Source of the DNA: Rhytidiadelphus loreus
Lineage: Eukaryota; Streptophyta; Bryopsida; Hypnales; Hylocomiaceae
Direction: 5' to 3'
Assembly: GCA_947034895.1 (NCBI GenBank)
Contig: OX344763.1
Span: 80,619,093-80,683,092, forward strand
Length of the DNA stretch: 64,000 nt
A model generated the notes under the pieces. The model worked only from the letters and a program-made list of their open reading frames with translations, had not been told where the DNA came from and made no database searches. Positions 23,780 through 37,500 of the stretch are shown here, piece after piece. The translations under genes and the position numbers were made by a program. Position 1 is the first letter of the stretch, and each line of letters begins with the position of its first letter.

Positions 23780-26700
23780 ATGGCCGCGGAAGGTGATGGA
23801 GGGGCTACTGGGATGACTTCAATACATCCTCCGCCGAAGAAAATTAAAACAAGGGGGGCCGGACATGCGTTGCAGTATGACATTTTAGATGATCCAAACA
23901 TCAAAGCGGAGCCTAACTGGGAGAAAGTGGAGGCAGAATATTGGAGCTCTAAAATGTGCAAACAATTTGTTAAAATGTACCACATTGACAAGTTGTGGCC
24001 TCGGGATTCCCACGTAGCTCATACACGATATTTCAATTGTAAGCCGTGGACTTGCAAGGATAATCATTTTGTACATCGATCAGACGAGGTGTGGAAGGCC
24101 CTCTTCGGCAACAAGGCAAGGAGTAAAGGATACATAAATTACAGCACGACATCCATGGTGTATTCAAAACTCATATTGGGTCAGAAGATGGATTGGAGCA
24201 TGTTTCCAACGACATCGCAATTGCCGCTTCAACTTCCGAAAAATCAAAAGGATATTTCCGATTTATACAACCATAGGGCACAAACGGCTGAATCTAAAAT
24301 AGTATTCAAAAATACTAAAATGCCTACAATAAAGGTTTTACAGGGCGTAGGCAACGGAGTACAGTTGGGCCCCACAAAACCAAGAATGGAAGCCACCAAT
24401 GCCTCTTCGGGAGGTGTATTTCGGAAGGACAATTTCAAGGATCCGGAGACTTGTTTACCCACCTCGGTTCATGTACCAATCATGGGGGAGCAAAGCATTG
24501 CTCTAAACAAGCACAACCTCGTGAAAGAAGTTGCCCCCTTTTCTTCGTCATGAGAAGACATGGATGAAGACAAAGTTGCAAGAGCAAATGCTACAATTGA
24601 ACGGCTTATAGACAGCAATGTTCTCGATAGTTTGAAGTATGTTCTTCTAAACGTGGACTCGCCAACGCTGCATAGTCCAATATTGAGCCCAATCCGTGAA
24701 GTTCAACCGTCAGGCCTATTCGTAGAGCGACTTCAAAACGTGGCAACGACCTCCAATATTGATGGCGAAGAGATTGTGCGCAAGTATCCGCTCTTGTGCA
24801 CTTTAACTCCTAGAAGATTGCAATATGCGGGTCAAATTCCGAATCCAGAGCATCTTGAAATCATACTTAGGTGCGGATTAGAGTACCCATCTCAAATGGA
24901 TGGATCGAGAGAAGGTGAACCTGTGAACGAGGCCAAGTGCTCTATGACAACCGAAAATAAACTTGGACTTTACGATTTTGTGACATCCGCTCAAGCAATA
25001 ACATGTTCTGCTGAAGTTGTAGCGGAAATGGCCCTGTTGGCTATGGAATTGGCCAAGAATTTATCCACATTATCGCATCCACTATTGAAGGGTGGATTGT
25101 CTTTTCACAAGTTTGCTAGTGGAGCGCTATCACTTCTTGATGAGAAGTACAACTACTTGAAGAAAATCGTGGAGTTGGAGTAGAAGGCAATTAGTGACGT
25201 CAAGGAAGAAGTATAGCAACAAATATGCGAAGGAACAAAACGAAGAACATGGCCTCTCTACAATGGAGAACCAACTACCAAAGTCGCAAGAAACTCAAAA
25301 AAGCGATCAACTCTCTCTTCCATTTGAGAAGGCCAAAGCAGTGGAGGAGCTTGAGACCGGAAAGGTGGATGAGGTTCCAACTTGGAGCAAGTTGAATCGA
25401 AGATTGAATGAGGTAAACCAAGAAAATGCCCTTCTTCAATCGAGGTTGGACCGGATGAAACGAGTGGAGAACATAGATGAATGTCTACCAGTGAGTGGAT
25501 CGGAGTCTCGGTGGTTGACATGGATACAACAACTTCAATACAAACCGTCTTTAGCATCTCGGGCAATGATCGGGATTCGCACCCTTGCAATGAAGTCGGA
25601 TGAAGATTGCAATGTCGTTGAGGCTGCTTTGAAGAAGTTCAAGAGTGCATTCGAGCAACATTCTTGGGGGTCTATGCCAATGACATGTTGGGGAGACATA
25701 GATGCCATGTACGAGAGTTTGAACTACGCCAAGAAAGAATCGCTAGCCTACAATCGCGACATCAATTGAACTTTTGAAGTAGAGGAAGAATGGATTCCTT
25801 ACACAATGCTTTCAGCACATATCAAGAAGAACGAGAAGATAATTGTGCATGGTTCTAATTCAGGCAATGAAATGTTGAAGGGTCATTGTAGCATTTTTCA
25901 AGGTCCTTTTGGGCCTGAAGGAGCCTTCACCATGGGCCATTGTTGCCACATTTTTCATATCAAATGCGTTGTGCAAGCATCCCTTTTTCGATCCGCTTGT
26001 GTCGAGTGCCGTTCTCCTTTGAGTCCTAGGTTCTACGAGATGTTTGGTATCTTGGAAGGTATGCCCCCCGATCACGAATACAACCATTAGACTCTTCTAT
26101 TTGATTCCAGAATTCCAGAATTATTCACATTGGGGGAAACCCCTCATATGGGATCCAAAAGAACAGAAGCATGAACTGTATGATGCATCTATGCAACCGG
26201 TGGATTCCTTCATGTGGATGACCCAAAATAGGAAAGTGGAGTTGCGGGCTCGTGCCATTGATGATGGCGAGGCTCACGAATTGTTTTGTCGCAGTATGGG
26301 AGGGCATTGGAGCATGCAACACCATAAAAATTTTTGGTTTCCTGAAAAAAAAGTACAGAAAGGGCCAGATGGCAATTGGGTAGAGGTGGAGCATCTTCTT
26401 GGCTTTAGTAAACAGTACGAGGCATACAACCACATTTCCATAGGCAGGGCACTGTTCTTATCTAAGTTGGAAGAAGCTGCATCAATTCATGTTCAAGTGG
26501 AAATGGATGGAGAATCAAACAAAAGGGATTCGTTCGTGGAGGTGGCAGGGGCATTTGATAGGAGGGTGGCCGACATCATAGGTCAATGGAGGGCGTTCCT
26601 ATTGGAAGGAGTCACTGAAAGGTTTAGGATAAACAACCCTAGTGATGACGAAATGGTGAATGTGCTGGTAAATCGAATAGACGTTGCTCTGAGAGCCTTA

Positions 26701-26958
26701 AAGGCAATGGATGTGAATTTGACTCCGAAGCACAAACAAAAGCGGAAGATTGAAGATGACAATGACTATTCTTCGGAAACAATACGACAATTTGTCATTG
26801 TTGACAGGGCAACCAAATCAAAACGGCTCTTAAACTCAACAAGCCTTGGGGAGAAATCTCGTTGGGAAAGTCCAAGGATTGCCGCTCAAGTGGCGCAACG
26901 CAATCCAGAGGGGTCCTCTGGTGGTTCGGGAGATAGCAACAATGATAGAATTAAATAG
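23780..26958 (+). pseudogene. K2: K-domain, coiled-coil and RING gene
   Basis: I join these segments as one gene because the frames continue with only point defects. The N-terminal K domain reads CKQFVKMYHIDKLWPR, HFVHRSDEVW, MVYSKLILGQKMDW. A helical middle part follows after TGA 24551, then a probable coiled coil after TAG 25181 and a 1-nt shift near 25210. Beyond TGA 25767 comes a RING-H2-like finger: Cys at 25888, C-x-H-x2-H-x2-C (CCHIFHIKC), and CVEC. Where R2 has C-P-I-C this copy has C-S-I-F, so one zinc ligand is lost. Another frame change near 26090 leads to a 290-residue helical C-terminus with KHKQKRKIEDDND. RING fingers of this type usually act in ubiquitin ligases; that role is an inference. 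Two or more separate genes is the alternative. Confidence 0.5.
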
Positions 26959-27044
26959 AAATGGACCAATAGGTCTATTGCAATAGACGAAACAAAACTC
27001 TATACTCGATAGACTTTTGTTTTAATGCCACGAGGAGAAAATAG

Positions 27045-27104
27045 TAGTAAATAATTGTAATCACGGCATGTCTTGTTTTGCCTTTAATATCTACGTATGT
27101 ATGT

Positions 27105-27145
<41 letters not shown>

Positions 27146-27600
27146 AATGTTTATGATATGTGTTAATGTTTCAATTCATGGTAGCTTGTTGAATCGTTTT
27201 GTCAAATGTCGCTTTTCACTTCTTTCGCTATGATATAATGCTTTGTTCATAGTATATGTAGTTTTTTTCCATTGTAGCATTATTTCATTGCAAAAATATG
27301 AACTCCAAAATTTTTTGGCACAAAAGGCTCTAATCAATATCTACAAGCTTGTTAGTATTGCTTTGCACAACTAGTGCTTTGCACAACTAGCATGCTTGAA
27401 AGTATTAATCAAAGCCACGATTTGAACCCGTGACTTCCCCAATTGGAAGAAGCCAAGTCCAAATGTTTGGATAAGCCTGGGGCACTTGTGTTGTAAATGT
27501 GAAACAATTGTATTTGAAACTCAACTACATGAAGTCTCGAATCCGCACTAATAGATCGGACGGGCTGATCCGACGGCCTGTTTGGACGGGCTGGCTTGTT
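27045..27600. repeat. Direct repeat, copy 1 (3' flank of K2)
   Basis: AGTAGTAAATAATTGTAATC, a TATGTATGTCTTTA block, a (TA)n run at 27113-27141, TCAATTCATGGTAG, a tRNA-like stretch and a short type A cluster at 27555-27600 all recur in the same order at 28610-29200. The two copies are about 1.57 kb apart. LTRs of a short element are possible, but TG...CA ends were not found. Confidence 0.7.
27400..27490 (-). repeat. tRNA-like (pol III B-box) segment
   Basis: On the minus strand GTCACGGGTTCAAATC resembles a tRNA T-arm or pol III B box. The related copy at 29010-29085 reads GTCACAGGTTCAAATCC. No cloverleaf could be completed, so a tRNA-derived SINE fragment is more likely than a tRNA gene. Confidence 0.35.
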
Positions 27601-28609
27601 CTACAATACAGTCCAGTTCACTTACGAATTGGCCATTTTTGGTGTGTGTATTTTCTTGCATTGCATGGAAGAGAATTCAAATTTTTCTTCTTGAACTATC
27701 CCACTCAACCCTACCGAATTTCAACTTAAAAAAAGAAAATTTTCATTTTTGGTGAATTTTTGAAGTCATTTTTCATGGTTTTACATAATATTTTATAGAA
27801 TACAATTGGTGATGAATTTTTTTTATTCAATTGCATGGATATGTAGTTAACATCCATACACACATCTTTCATATTAAAAAACACCCCATTAAGTAACAAA
27901 AATATTAACTCCCAGCAAGGGCTCAATTGAGGTGTCATTTGACCAAACTTTGTGAAATAGATATCTCTATATTTTGAATTAGATTTTGGCAAACAAATTG
28001 TACCACCATGCACAAATGTACTAAATTAGTTACCACAAAAGTGACAAATAGAAAAATCTAATTATAATAAAGAAATATCTATTTTTACAACATTTGGACA
28101 TTGTCATCCTAACACTTAAAACTCTATAGAAGGAATTGTCAAACTTTTTTGAAGAAATTTGCCTAGAGAAAGTTGTGCGTATGGATGTTATCTACATATA
28201 CCCATAATCAAACTTAAAAAATTCAACACCAATTTCTAACAAGACTTCATTTAGTATTAAAGGTAATTTCATATTAGAAATGAGCTCACAAGAAGTGGAA
28301 AGTGAAACTGTAAATGGGTTTGGTAAAAATTAGGTAACACTATTTGTAACATAACACTAAATACTACCATTAGTGTAGTGTAGGACTTGACTCATGTCTT
28401 CATGTGACTTGGTTGGGCACTTGGCTTTGGCTTGTCCTTTGACCTTGGGATAATGGGATCTATTTTTTTTTCCTTTGGGTTATGTGCTTTGGTTGATTGA
28501 TTATTAAATTTTGAAGAACTTAAATATTTTTGCCAAGGCCTTGTCCCTTTGGTTCTGTGTACTGTTTTCCCTTGCAAGGAAAATTGTCCATGTATTTAAC
28601 ACCAAAAAA
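27601..28609. other. AT-rich DNA between the direct repeats
   Basis: No gene-like frame, element terminus or tandem repeat was found in this kilobase. If the flanking repeats are LTRs, this would be the interior of a very short non-coding element. Confidence 0.4.
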
Positions 28610-29200
28610 AAATTACTAGTAAATAATTTTAATCATGATATGTCAATTCTTTTTTATTTTTTTTTGGGTAAACACAAGGACTTGTTTTGGCTTTTATATC
28701 TATGTATGTATGTCTTTACATATATATATATATATTTTTATTTTTATTTTTAATGTTCATGGTATGTGTTGATGTTCTTTCAAGTTTCAATTCATGGTAG
28801 TTTGTTGAATCGTTTTGTCAAATGCTGCTTTTCACTTCTTTCGCTATGATATAATGATTTGTTCATAGTATATGTAGTTTTTTTTCCATTGTAGCATTAT
28901 TTCATTGCAAAAATATGAACTCCAAATTTTTTGACACAAAAGGCCTTTATTAATACTTACAAGCTTGTTAGTATTACTTTGCACAAGTAGCATGCTTGAA
29001 AGTATTAACAAGAGCCGGGATTTGAACCTGTGACCTCCCCAAGTGGAAGAAGCCAAGTCCAAATGTTTGGATAAGCCTTGGGCACTTCTGTTGTAAATGT
29101 AAAACAATTGTATTTGAAACTCAACTACGTAAAGTCTCGAATCCGCACTAACAGATCGGATGGGCTGATCCGACGGCCTGTTCGGATGAGCTGGCCACAT
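28610..29200. repeat. Direct repeat, copy 2 (5' flank of hAT1)
   Basis: Collinear with 27045-27600, with an extra T-rich insert near 28650-28680 and a shorter TA run. It ends in the same tRNA-like segment and passes directly into the type A cluster upstream of hAT1. Confidence 0.7.
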
Positions 29201-29275
29201 CCGACGACCTATTTGGACGGCCTGGCCAGATCCGACAGGATGTTCGAACAGGATGGTCAAATCGGACGGGCCATT
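29150..29275. repeat. Type A cluster upstream of hAT1
   Basis: GATCCGACGGCCTGTTCGGA, ACATCCGACGACC, TTGGACGGCCTGG and ATCGGACGGGCC recur about every 20-25 bp. It lies about 330 bp before the hAT1 start codon and overlaps the end of the direct repeat. Confidence 0.7.
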
Positions 29276-29606
29276 CCGAGGATAATGAGTCCGTTGGTAT
29301 TGTTTTTAAAATTCGTCTTTCTGAATAACGGTTAGCGCCACCTGTATTGAGCTGCAAAGTATAAGTAGAAGAAACAAGGCATATGAAAGCACTCCAAATT
29401 CACTGAACACTACGATTTCTAAGGGCTAGGAGCTGCAATTTATTTTGTGTCCCTTGCTTGGTAATGCATCGTTCGGTGGAAGGGGGGCCTTGAATTTCAA
29501 GGCTTTGTGCACGAGCCTATCATCCAATTTTAAACATTGGTTCACTTGTGTTTACATTTTCAAGAACTTGCGAATTTGAAGAAGTTTAAGTTTAGAACTT
29601 GTTACC

Positions 29607-32600
29607 ATGAGTAAGGATTTTGCCTCTTGGTATGTCGTCCCGTCGGTGGGTAAAATACAATGCAAGGCTTGCAACTTTGTGTTTACAAGAAAAATGAGCC
29701 GTATGTTGAGTCAATTAGGATATGAATCGATGACCGGTTTTCGTGATACAAGAGTGAGTTTGTGTTCTAAATTGTCATTGGAAACTCGAACTCTATTTCT
29801 TCGATGCAATAGGGCATTTCCACGAAGACATGTTGGCGCAACTGTGGATGGCAACAACTCGCCTATGGTTGAAAGCGATATGTCAAATGGGAGGGGCATG
29901 CCACGTTTTACTCAAGAAGATTCTTGTACAACACCGGAAGAAGTCGTTGGAGGAGGTTCCAAAGTAACCCCAAGTATGCAAACATGTAGCGGACGTGACA
30001 TTCGTAGGGCCTCAAGTAGTAGGCCTCCAACACAAAGTAGGCTTTTGGATGGCTTTCAAGAAGCAAAAAAACAAAATTTGAATGCAGTGTGGGCCAATTT
30101 TTTCTATGCGGTAAATATACCATTTTTTGTGGCCCGAAACGTAGCTTTTAGAGAAGCGGTGAAAAAACCCTCCGAGTATAGTACGTCCTACACTCCGCCA
30201 TCATATTATGATCTACGACATAAATTGCTTGATCAAGCCAAGGCAAATTTCGTGGGGAAGGTGCATAGAAGGACTAAAGACATCGTGAGGAAGTTTGGAG
30301 TAACATTGTCCATTGATGGATGGAGCTTAGTTACAAATCATCCATTGATCAATGCCATGCTTGTATCTTCAGCGGGTGAGCAATTCCTTGGATCGGTGGA
30401 TACCAGTGGGGTTGAAAAGACAGCACAATATTTGGCCACTATTTTAGAAAAATTCATAGAGCAAGTGGGTCCTATGAATGTGGTGCAAGTGAGCGCAGAC
30501 AATGCTCCAATGAATTCGGCAACATGGGATTTGGTATCCAACAAATATCCACACATTTTTTTTCAAGGATGCGTGGTGCATGCCTTGAACTTGTTGCTCA
30601 AAGATTGGGGAAAGGAGAAATGGATTGAAGAGTCTATAAAGAGAGCTTGAACCGTAGTGAATTTCTTCAAGAAAAGACACATGCTACTTGCTATATTTCG
30701 GAAGTATGAGGCAAAGTACAGTTTGTTGAAGCCGGTGGAAACAAGGTTCGCCTTTGTGTTTATCATGATTGATCGTTTGTTGGAAGTCAAAAGAAAATTG
30801 CAACAAAGTGTGGTGGATCCACAATGGGTGGCATATGTGAATACACTAAACGACAATGGCAAAGCCAAATCTCGCACAAAGTCTCGTGATGTGAAGAGGT
30901 TCATTTTAGAGGAGCATTATTGGGACCAGTGGACAAATTTGCGGAAATTGGTGGCCCCTGTAGTATATGGTCTACGTGATTTGGATGCAAAGACGCCATG
31001 CATGGGTAAGGTGTTGCATATTATGAGGAATTTAGATAAACATATCCTTAGCCTAGAAGGGCATCCTTTTTGTTTGGCAACAAACCTCACTGAACCATTG
31101 GAGCGATCCTTTTTCAAACGCCATAAAATGGGGGAGATAGATTTACATTATGCAGGAGCTCCTTTGAATCCATACCTTCTGCATGATAAGGAACTAGCCG
31201 ACGACCAAGATGCAATGGACGCATGTAAGCGTGTTCTAATGAAAATTTGCAAACAAGGAGAGTACGCCTCGGTAGTGAAAGAATTTATAGCCTTCCGCGA
31301 TAGGGAACCTCCGTTTCACAACATGTTGAACCCGGATGAGCAACAATTGTCGGCGCATGCTTGGTGGGATTTTGAAGGTGCATGTGGGAAGTTCATTGTT
31401 CCAATAGCCAAGAGAATTTTGGCACAACCGGTATCCTCGTCTTCATGTGAACGAAATTGGAGTAGTTATTATTTTGTTCACAACAAATCTCGGAACAAGT
31501 TGACAACGCAAAGGCCGGCAGACTTGATGTATGTGTACACCAATTCCAAGGTCTTGGCAGCATCAAAGGAAAAAGATGAGAAGAAGTGGTACAATGACAA
31601 CGTGGATTCGGAAGATTCAGAGGGGTTTATCTCGGAAGACCAGGAGGATGGTGGGTCAGTTGGGCCTCTATTGGATGATGAAGATGCCATGAATTATAAC
31701 GGGCACAAATTTGATGATGAAATGTTCGATAGCCCAAATCGGCCCAATGAAGATCTTAGAGCCAATGATCGAGACATCTATGACTTTCCATTGGATGAGG
31801 ATAATGATGGGTATGATTAAGATGTACCTTCCATAGCTAGATTTGTGGATGGAAGTGGGTTCATGAGTAGTGAAAAAGTTCTATCGGAAAAAGAAGATGC
31901 TTATATAGAGGCCAATGAGAGAACGATTCCTAATGATGGGACTCAAAGAATGGATGAAGATCTTGAAATTCTTGAGTCTCCGTTTAGAAGAGTGTTGCGA
32001 GCGGAAGAAAATGACAAACACATTGGCAAGGGAGGATGTGAGCCTTGGGAGGTGAATGTCAAAATGAACATGGGCAACACGAGTCTTGAATCAACCATTG
32101 TATTGGCAAGCACGAACAGTGGTGAACCAAGTATTCCAAACCCTAAGGCAAATGAAGTGAAAAAGAATGTTGATCTATGTGTGGTGAGGTTTAGAAGTTC
32201 AATTTCGTGCATCAATGGAGAAGGCAAGAAGCAACTCATGCAAGATTTTGAAGTACCACCATCTAGCATCCCTCCACGTGCACAATTAAAAAACCCTAGT
32301 CAAACTTCGGATGGCGTTGGGAGCTTAGGGCTTGGAAAACGGATTACAAATATTTCAAAAGAAAGGCGGCCTAGTCAAAGTATTTTATCATCCACAGATG
32401 ATGACAAGGATGAGACATTGGCTTCAATGTTCATTCGTCATTCTCGTCATGCACCACCACGACGGCCCACAACAACATCAATGTCTAAACCACCATCTTC
32501 AATCTCACCGAAGATATCATTCATGGAGGTAGTGGAGGGCCCTCAACAGTAAAATTAGAGGGCGGGGGATCACCTAGAGCCAATAAGAAGAGAGTCATGC

Positions 32601-32929
32601 AACCTTTTGCAATATCCCCGATGAAAAAAACAAAAGTCATTGGAAACCCTCTTGATGCACGTACACATGTTTCAACGAGGAAAATGAAAAGAGTTGTTGG
32701 CATCAAGGAACAAAATGGGAAATCCTTATTAAGAGTAAAAGAAGAACTCAAAAAGGACAAACGAAGAAGACGCCTTTCATCCACGCAAGTACAAGAGGGA
32801 GGAGTGACATGTTTAGGCTCTTCATCAGATGATATGGAAGACACATCCGACGACGAAGACACAAGATTGGGAAATGGGTGTGAGAGTAGAGGGACAGAGG
32901 TGAAAGGAGATTTTGATTACAATCCTTAG
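29607..32929 (+). pseudogene. hAT1: hAT-superfamily transposase with C-terminal extension
   Basis: The gene encodes a hAT transposase. The N-terminus has a degraded BED-type zinc finger (KIQCKACNFVF). The DUF659-type core shows D in SIDGWSL, D in VSADNAPM and CVVHALNLL. The C-terminal dimerisation region (hATC) has SSSSCERNWSSY, with the presumed catalytic Glu, and VYTNSKVL. TGA at 30648 lies in frame where CGA (Arg) would fit. The frame meets TAA at 31818 in an acidic tail, but the same frame stays open to 32550, and after a shift the next frame to 32929 ends with a basic patch (KKDKRRRRLSS) and acidic SSDDMEDTSDDED. The ~370-residue extension beyond hATC is unusual and may be a second domain or a fused gene. 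Confidence 0.7.
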
Positions 32930-33289
32930 AAATAGAAAGGACATAGGCTTAAATGTTCATGTGCTCATATTGCATAAAGCACAGATTGTCGTACTGACAA
33001 TTGATTGTTAGAGACTTTGATTGTAATACTCCTAATCTTATTGATGATAGTAATACCATTATTTTTGAAGGGGACACTTAACCAAAGATGAATTCAATAC
33101 AAAACATCAATTGATTGTGTCATTTGTATGCTACTTTTCTTCAATGAAGCATGATATATTGCAAGATGATGAAATAAATTAAAAAGTTTGACTTTATGCT
33201 TGTTGTAATTTAAATGCTTTTGAAAGGCAAGAGGATTATGATGATATGCTCTGTTAATTCTGTTTCAACCAGTATTGCAATTCAGAAGG

Positions 33290-33450
33290 ACAGCTGCGAC
33301 TGCGTCCGATTTTCGACGCAGACACGGCTGTCGGAATTCGGACGCCTGAATTTACCCCGAGGTAAATCAGAAGGACGGCTCCGTTTTACCCAACGTCCTC
33401 TGCGTCCGCCATGTCTGGATGTACTCACGTCTGGACGTCCGCTTTTTGGA
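33290..33450. repeat. Type A-like cluster, downstream of hAT1
   Basis: GTCCGATTTTCGACGCAGAC, GGAATTCGGACGCC, AAGGACGGCTCCG and TCTGGACGTCCGC recur in about 160 bp. It is more degenerate than the others. The rest of 32930-33890 shows no gene. Confidence 0.45.
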
Positions 33451-33894
33451 CGCAATTTTGGGCTAGATGTTGCAATTTGTCAACCATGGATTGGAGCTTC
33501 TTGGGAATCAATTTACTATTGTAATAAGACTTGTGTCTATTTTAAATTGCTTTCATATTGAGAAAAGCTTAACGCCTAATTTCATCTAATTTATCTAACA
33601 TTGTAAATCTCTCTTTTAAAGATTCTTCATCTCCTAATTGGTTTTCCAAGGCAATTCGCAAAGATTGTACATTTGTACGTCTAATTCAATGGGTAAAATG
33701 GCTTCTTGGTAGGATTGTCTTGTCTGACAGAATTTCGGGTTTTTCTATCTAATAGACGTCACATGTCGCATGTCGAATTGTCAAGTTGTCGAGTATGGGC
33801 GGTTTTTGTTATCGTGTACGGATTTCGGATTTCAAATTTTTTTACCCCTTGGTAAAACGGATTGTCCTACGTGGTTGTGACGTGGCGTGCTTCC

Positions 33895-34070
33895 TGAGGG
33901 GTGACCACAGGTAGGGGCGACCGCGGGTAGGGGTGACTGCGGGTCCAAAATCCAAGGCGACCACGGGTCCAAAATCCAGGGCAACTGCGAGTCCAAAATC
34001 CAGGGCGACTGCGAGTCCAAAATCCAAGGCGACTACGGGTCCAAATTCATGGGCGACCTGGCTACAAGTC
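33895..34070. repeat. Type B GC-rich motif cluster
   Basis: The motif GGCGACYNCGGGTCC alternates with AAAATCCA to make a repeat of about 24 bp (for example AAGGCGACCACGGGTCCAAA), roughly six units. It lies 3' of hAT2, between the two convergent hAT genes. DNA from 34071 to 34564 is AT-rich with nothing recognised. Confidence 0.7.
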
Positions 34071-34564
34071 TGGGGCCCCTACAACATTTTATTTCCAATA
34101 TTTATTCTTCAACCAACACATTCCACAACAATATATAAGCATTGAATTATATACTTGGTACGTACCAAAGCAAATGAACTGGCATAATGTAATGACATAT
34201 CATGGGACAATCAATTCATAAGCCTAAACATAATAATTATAAAAACAAGCACAATAATCACATTAATTTAAATGGAACTGCGTACATACATAGGGATGAT
34301 CTTCACAATTGAGTACAAGGACCACTCCTATTTGAAATTGCACACTTGTTTGCAAAAACTACGGATACCTTCATTAATCATTATCGTCAACACCAAAGTA
34401 CCTCTTACAATCTTCCTAACTTTGCAAAGCCAAGTGATGGACTACACAAAATTCAAAATCTAGCTATTTCACTACAAGCTTTGGCAACAAATCTTCACTA
34501 CAAGGCATTGATGTTAAATCTTTATAGTACTATTTGAAGGTCTCCACATCTATAATGCAACGCA

Positions 34565-37500
34565 TTACATTGTGAAGGTAGAATCACTTTCCGCTTCATC
34601 TGCATCGGAGTCGGTGTCTTCATGTGGCCCACTACTGTCACTAGCTCCTTAGACCTCGTTTTTATCATCTTCTCTGCTTGTAGGTTGAAGGATCACCTCA
34701 CGTTCGACCTCAGAGTTCAAATTTTGCACTTGCGTTTCTAAACCGCCAACACCTTTGGCTAGCACTAATCATTTTGTCAGGCTCGATGCATCAGTGGTTC
34801 CATTGATAATAGGGCTAGTTGGTCGCTCAAGCGCCTGCTGCCCAACATGTTGACACTCCACTCTCGCTGCAATGCTTGATGGCCAAGGATTTCGAGTGGA
34901 ATTTCGTTCTCCAATGACAAATGGATAGATAGCATGGTTTTGACGCTTGGGGTTCCGTATCACTCTGTCTTGCGTCTTGAGGGTTCGTTTAATTCCTGAT
35001 TTGGAGTGTTTACGCAATCGCTTGGATGATTCTCTAGGGCCTGACATCAATGAGACTAGAGTAGGTTGTGGAGCTGAGCCATGCAGTCCTTCATCAACGA
35101 TCTGTCGTACATCATTATGTGTCGGCGACCTTGTTAGAGGAGTTGGTACAATCCTCGATGTTGTGGCAATGTCTACACTTGCAGGGCGATTGGACCCATG
35201 GGTATGGGTCTCGTTGAATTCCACTTGCAATGGCGCATCTGAATCTTACACCCTAGTTTTTGTTGCAGCGTTGTTGGACGGTGCTAAACTTGGACGAACT
35301 ATAGGTACCTCTTGAATATGCGACACTTCTTCTTGCCTTTCACCTTGTACATTAACTCGTGCACCACTTCGGAGGTTCATTGGCATACTAGGCGGGAGAC
35401 ATGTGGCAACTAGAGACCTTACAAGCTCCACTTCATCTGCGACTGGAATATCTACACCTTCATTGTTGTCATCAGGAGTTTTTTCCCTCGTTGGGTCTAG
35501 ATTGATTATCAGAAATGCATTCCAAGCCAACACATGAGGGGCTTCGTCTTTGCTTTGGTGCTCCACCTCTAGAGAGTTGAGTCCATCATCATCACCCACG
35601 AACATGTTGCAGTATCGTCCTCGTGGAGGACTACCTACACAGGGCACCATACCAACCCATCTATTTCCATGGAGGCGTTCTTCTACTACCACACGTCTCT
35701 GTTCTTTTCTCAAATCTCTAAACCTAACTTCATCTTCGTCCCCTAAAGAATATGGTTCCTCATTCTCTTCATCTGTATCTCCATCTACAAGGTACTTTTC
35801 GTAGAATAGTGCTGGATTGTATCTTTGCTTTTCACATTCCAATTTGCTGTTGGTGTAGATATACACCAACATCTCAGCCTTCTTTGTGGCTAGGCGATTA
35901 CGTACTTTATCATGTACAAACAAATACATGCTCCAATTTCTTTCACAAGATGATGCTGAGCATATTAGAGACAAAACTCTCCTTGCTATTTTTGGAAGAG
36001 CGTTCCCACCCACACGATTCCACCATTGATGAGGCAACAAGTTACATCGAGTAACATCTGGAGCCTCTTGTAATGGATCAAAAGGACCCGACTTCTCTTC
36101 AAATTCCATCAACTCAGCAATTGCTTCATCTTCATCCACATTCAATGGTCCGCTCAATTTTCTGATGACTCGATTCAATGCTCGCTTTGCCTCTCCATTG
36201 TTATGAAGCTCTTCCACATCTGTCAAATACGGGTTCAACAATGCCCCTGCATAATGGAGGTCCGTGCGCATCAACTTCCAACGAGCATCAAATTGTTTTA
36301 GGAACTTCGTCGCGGTCTGCTCATCAAGAAAGAACGGAGCCTCCTTTAAAGTGCACACGTGCTCTTGAAGGCTACTCATTATTATCCAAGCTTTCGGCAT
36401 CACTGGTATTTTTCCATCGAATTGGTGCAGAGCAAGGATCACTGGAAGAACCATGTGCTGGAAATTACCACATTCCACCCAAAACACTTCCAAAACTATG
36501 ACCTCTCGCGCTTTACGGGCCCGCTCTCTTGTAATGAGTCTGTTTGTCCTGCTGACCAAACTATTCTCAAATGGCATATACATCTCGTCCCCACTACAAA
36601 TTGAAGCGCTTGTTTGCACTCTACCAAACGGTCTATCATGAGAAAATGTACTACGAAGCGTGTGGCCGCGGGAAGTCTCAATGACTTCTTCAACGAGTAC
36701 TTACGGAAGAGACCCAAAGTCAAGTGGTACTTCTTTATAAACTTCACAACTGCCTTGGCCTTATCCACTAGATCTTTGATCCTTTTTTCCTTTTCCCAGT
36801 CTTCCAAAAGTAAGTCCAATATATGTGCGGCACATCCTTGCGTATACATATGGGGATACCTTGCTTGCAACTCGCGCATTGACCCTATCATTACGGAAGC
36901 ATTGTCTGTACACAATTGGACAATATTTCCTGGTCCCACTTGCTCTATGTAGGTAGCCATTGTATTCACCATATACGCCATGTCTTTCCTCTCTCTTGTG
37001 GTGTCAACCGATCCCAGGAAGACATCACCCGCAGGGCAGACAAGCATCATATTCAACAAGGGACAATGATTCGTATCTGACCATCCATCCGAACAGATAG
37101 TGGCTCCATATTGGGTAATAGAACTCTTTGTTCGACTATTGACCATTTTCGTAACAGCCTCCTTCTTCACATCAAGTAGTTTAGTGCGCATCGCATTATA
37201 CGATGGCGGAAAATATGGAAATCCACATGTCGAAGTTGCTTTCACAGCATTCACAAAGGCTGGGTGCTGCACCACATTGAATGCAATGTTAGCCTCATAA
37301 AAGAAAGAAGCCCATAGTCTATCCAAGTTTTGTCTTTCATTGATCCGGAATGATTCATCCATGCTTTGTTGACGAGAAATCGAAATTGAGCGCATCCTTC
37401 TCACCGTCACAGGAGTAGAATTCATTGAATCTAGATTACGAGGCGGTGCATTAGGTGCTTCTGTCCTGTCGCTTGGGTCCACAAACCCTTCGATTGATGC

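Noticed and set aside
27400..29085. tRNA genes
   Set aside because: Only a B-box-like segment is recognisable; acceptor and anticodon arms cannot be paired.
33832..34145. Repetitive small proteins on both strands near 34 kb
   Set aside because: They are translations of the type B cluster, whose 24-bp period keeps all frames open.
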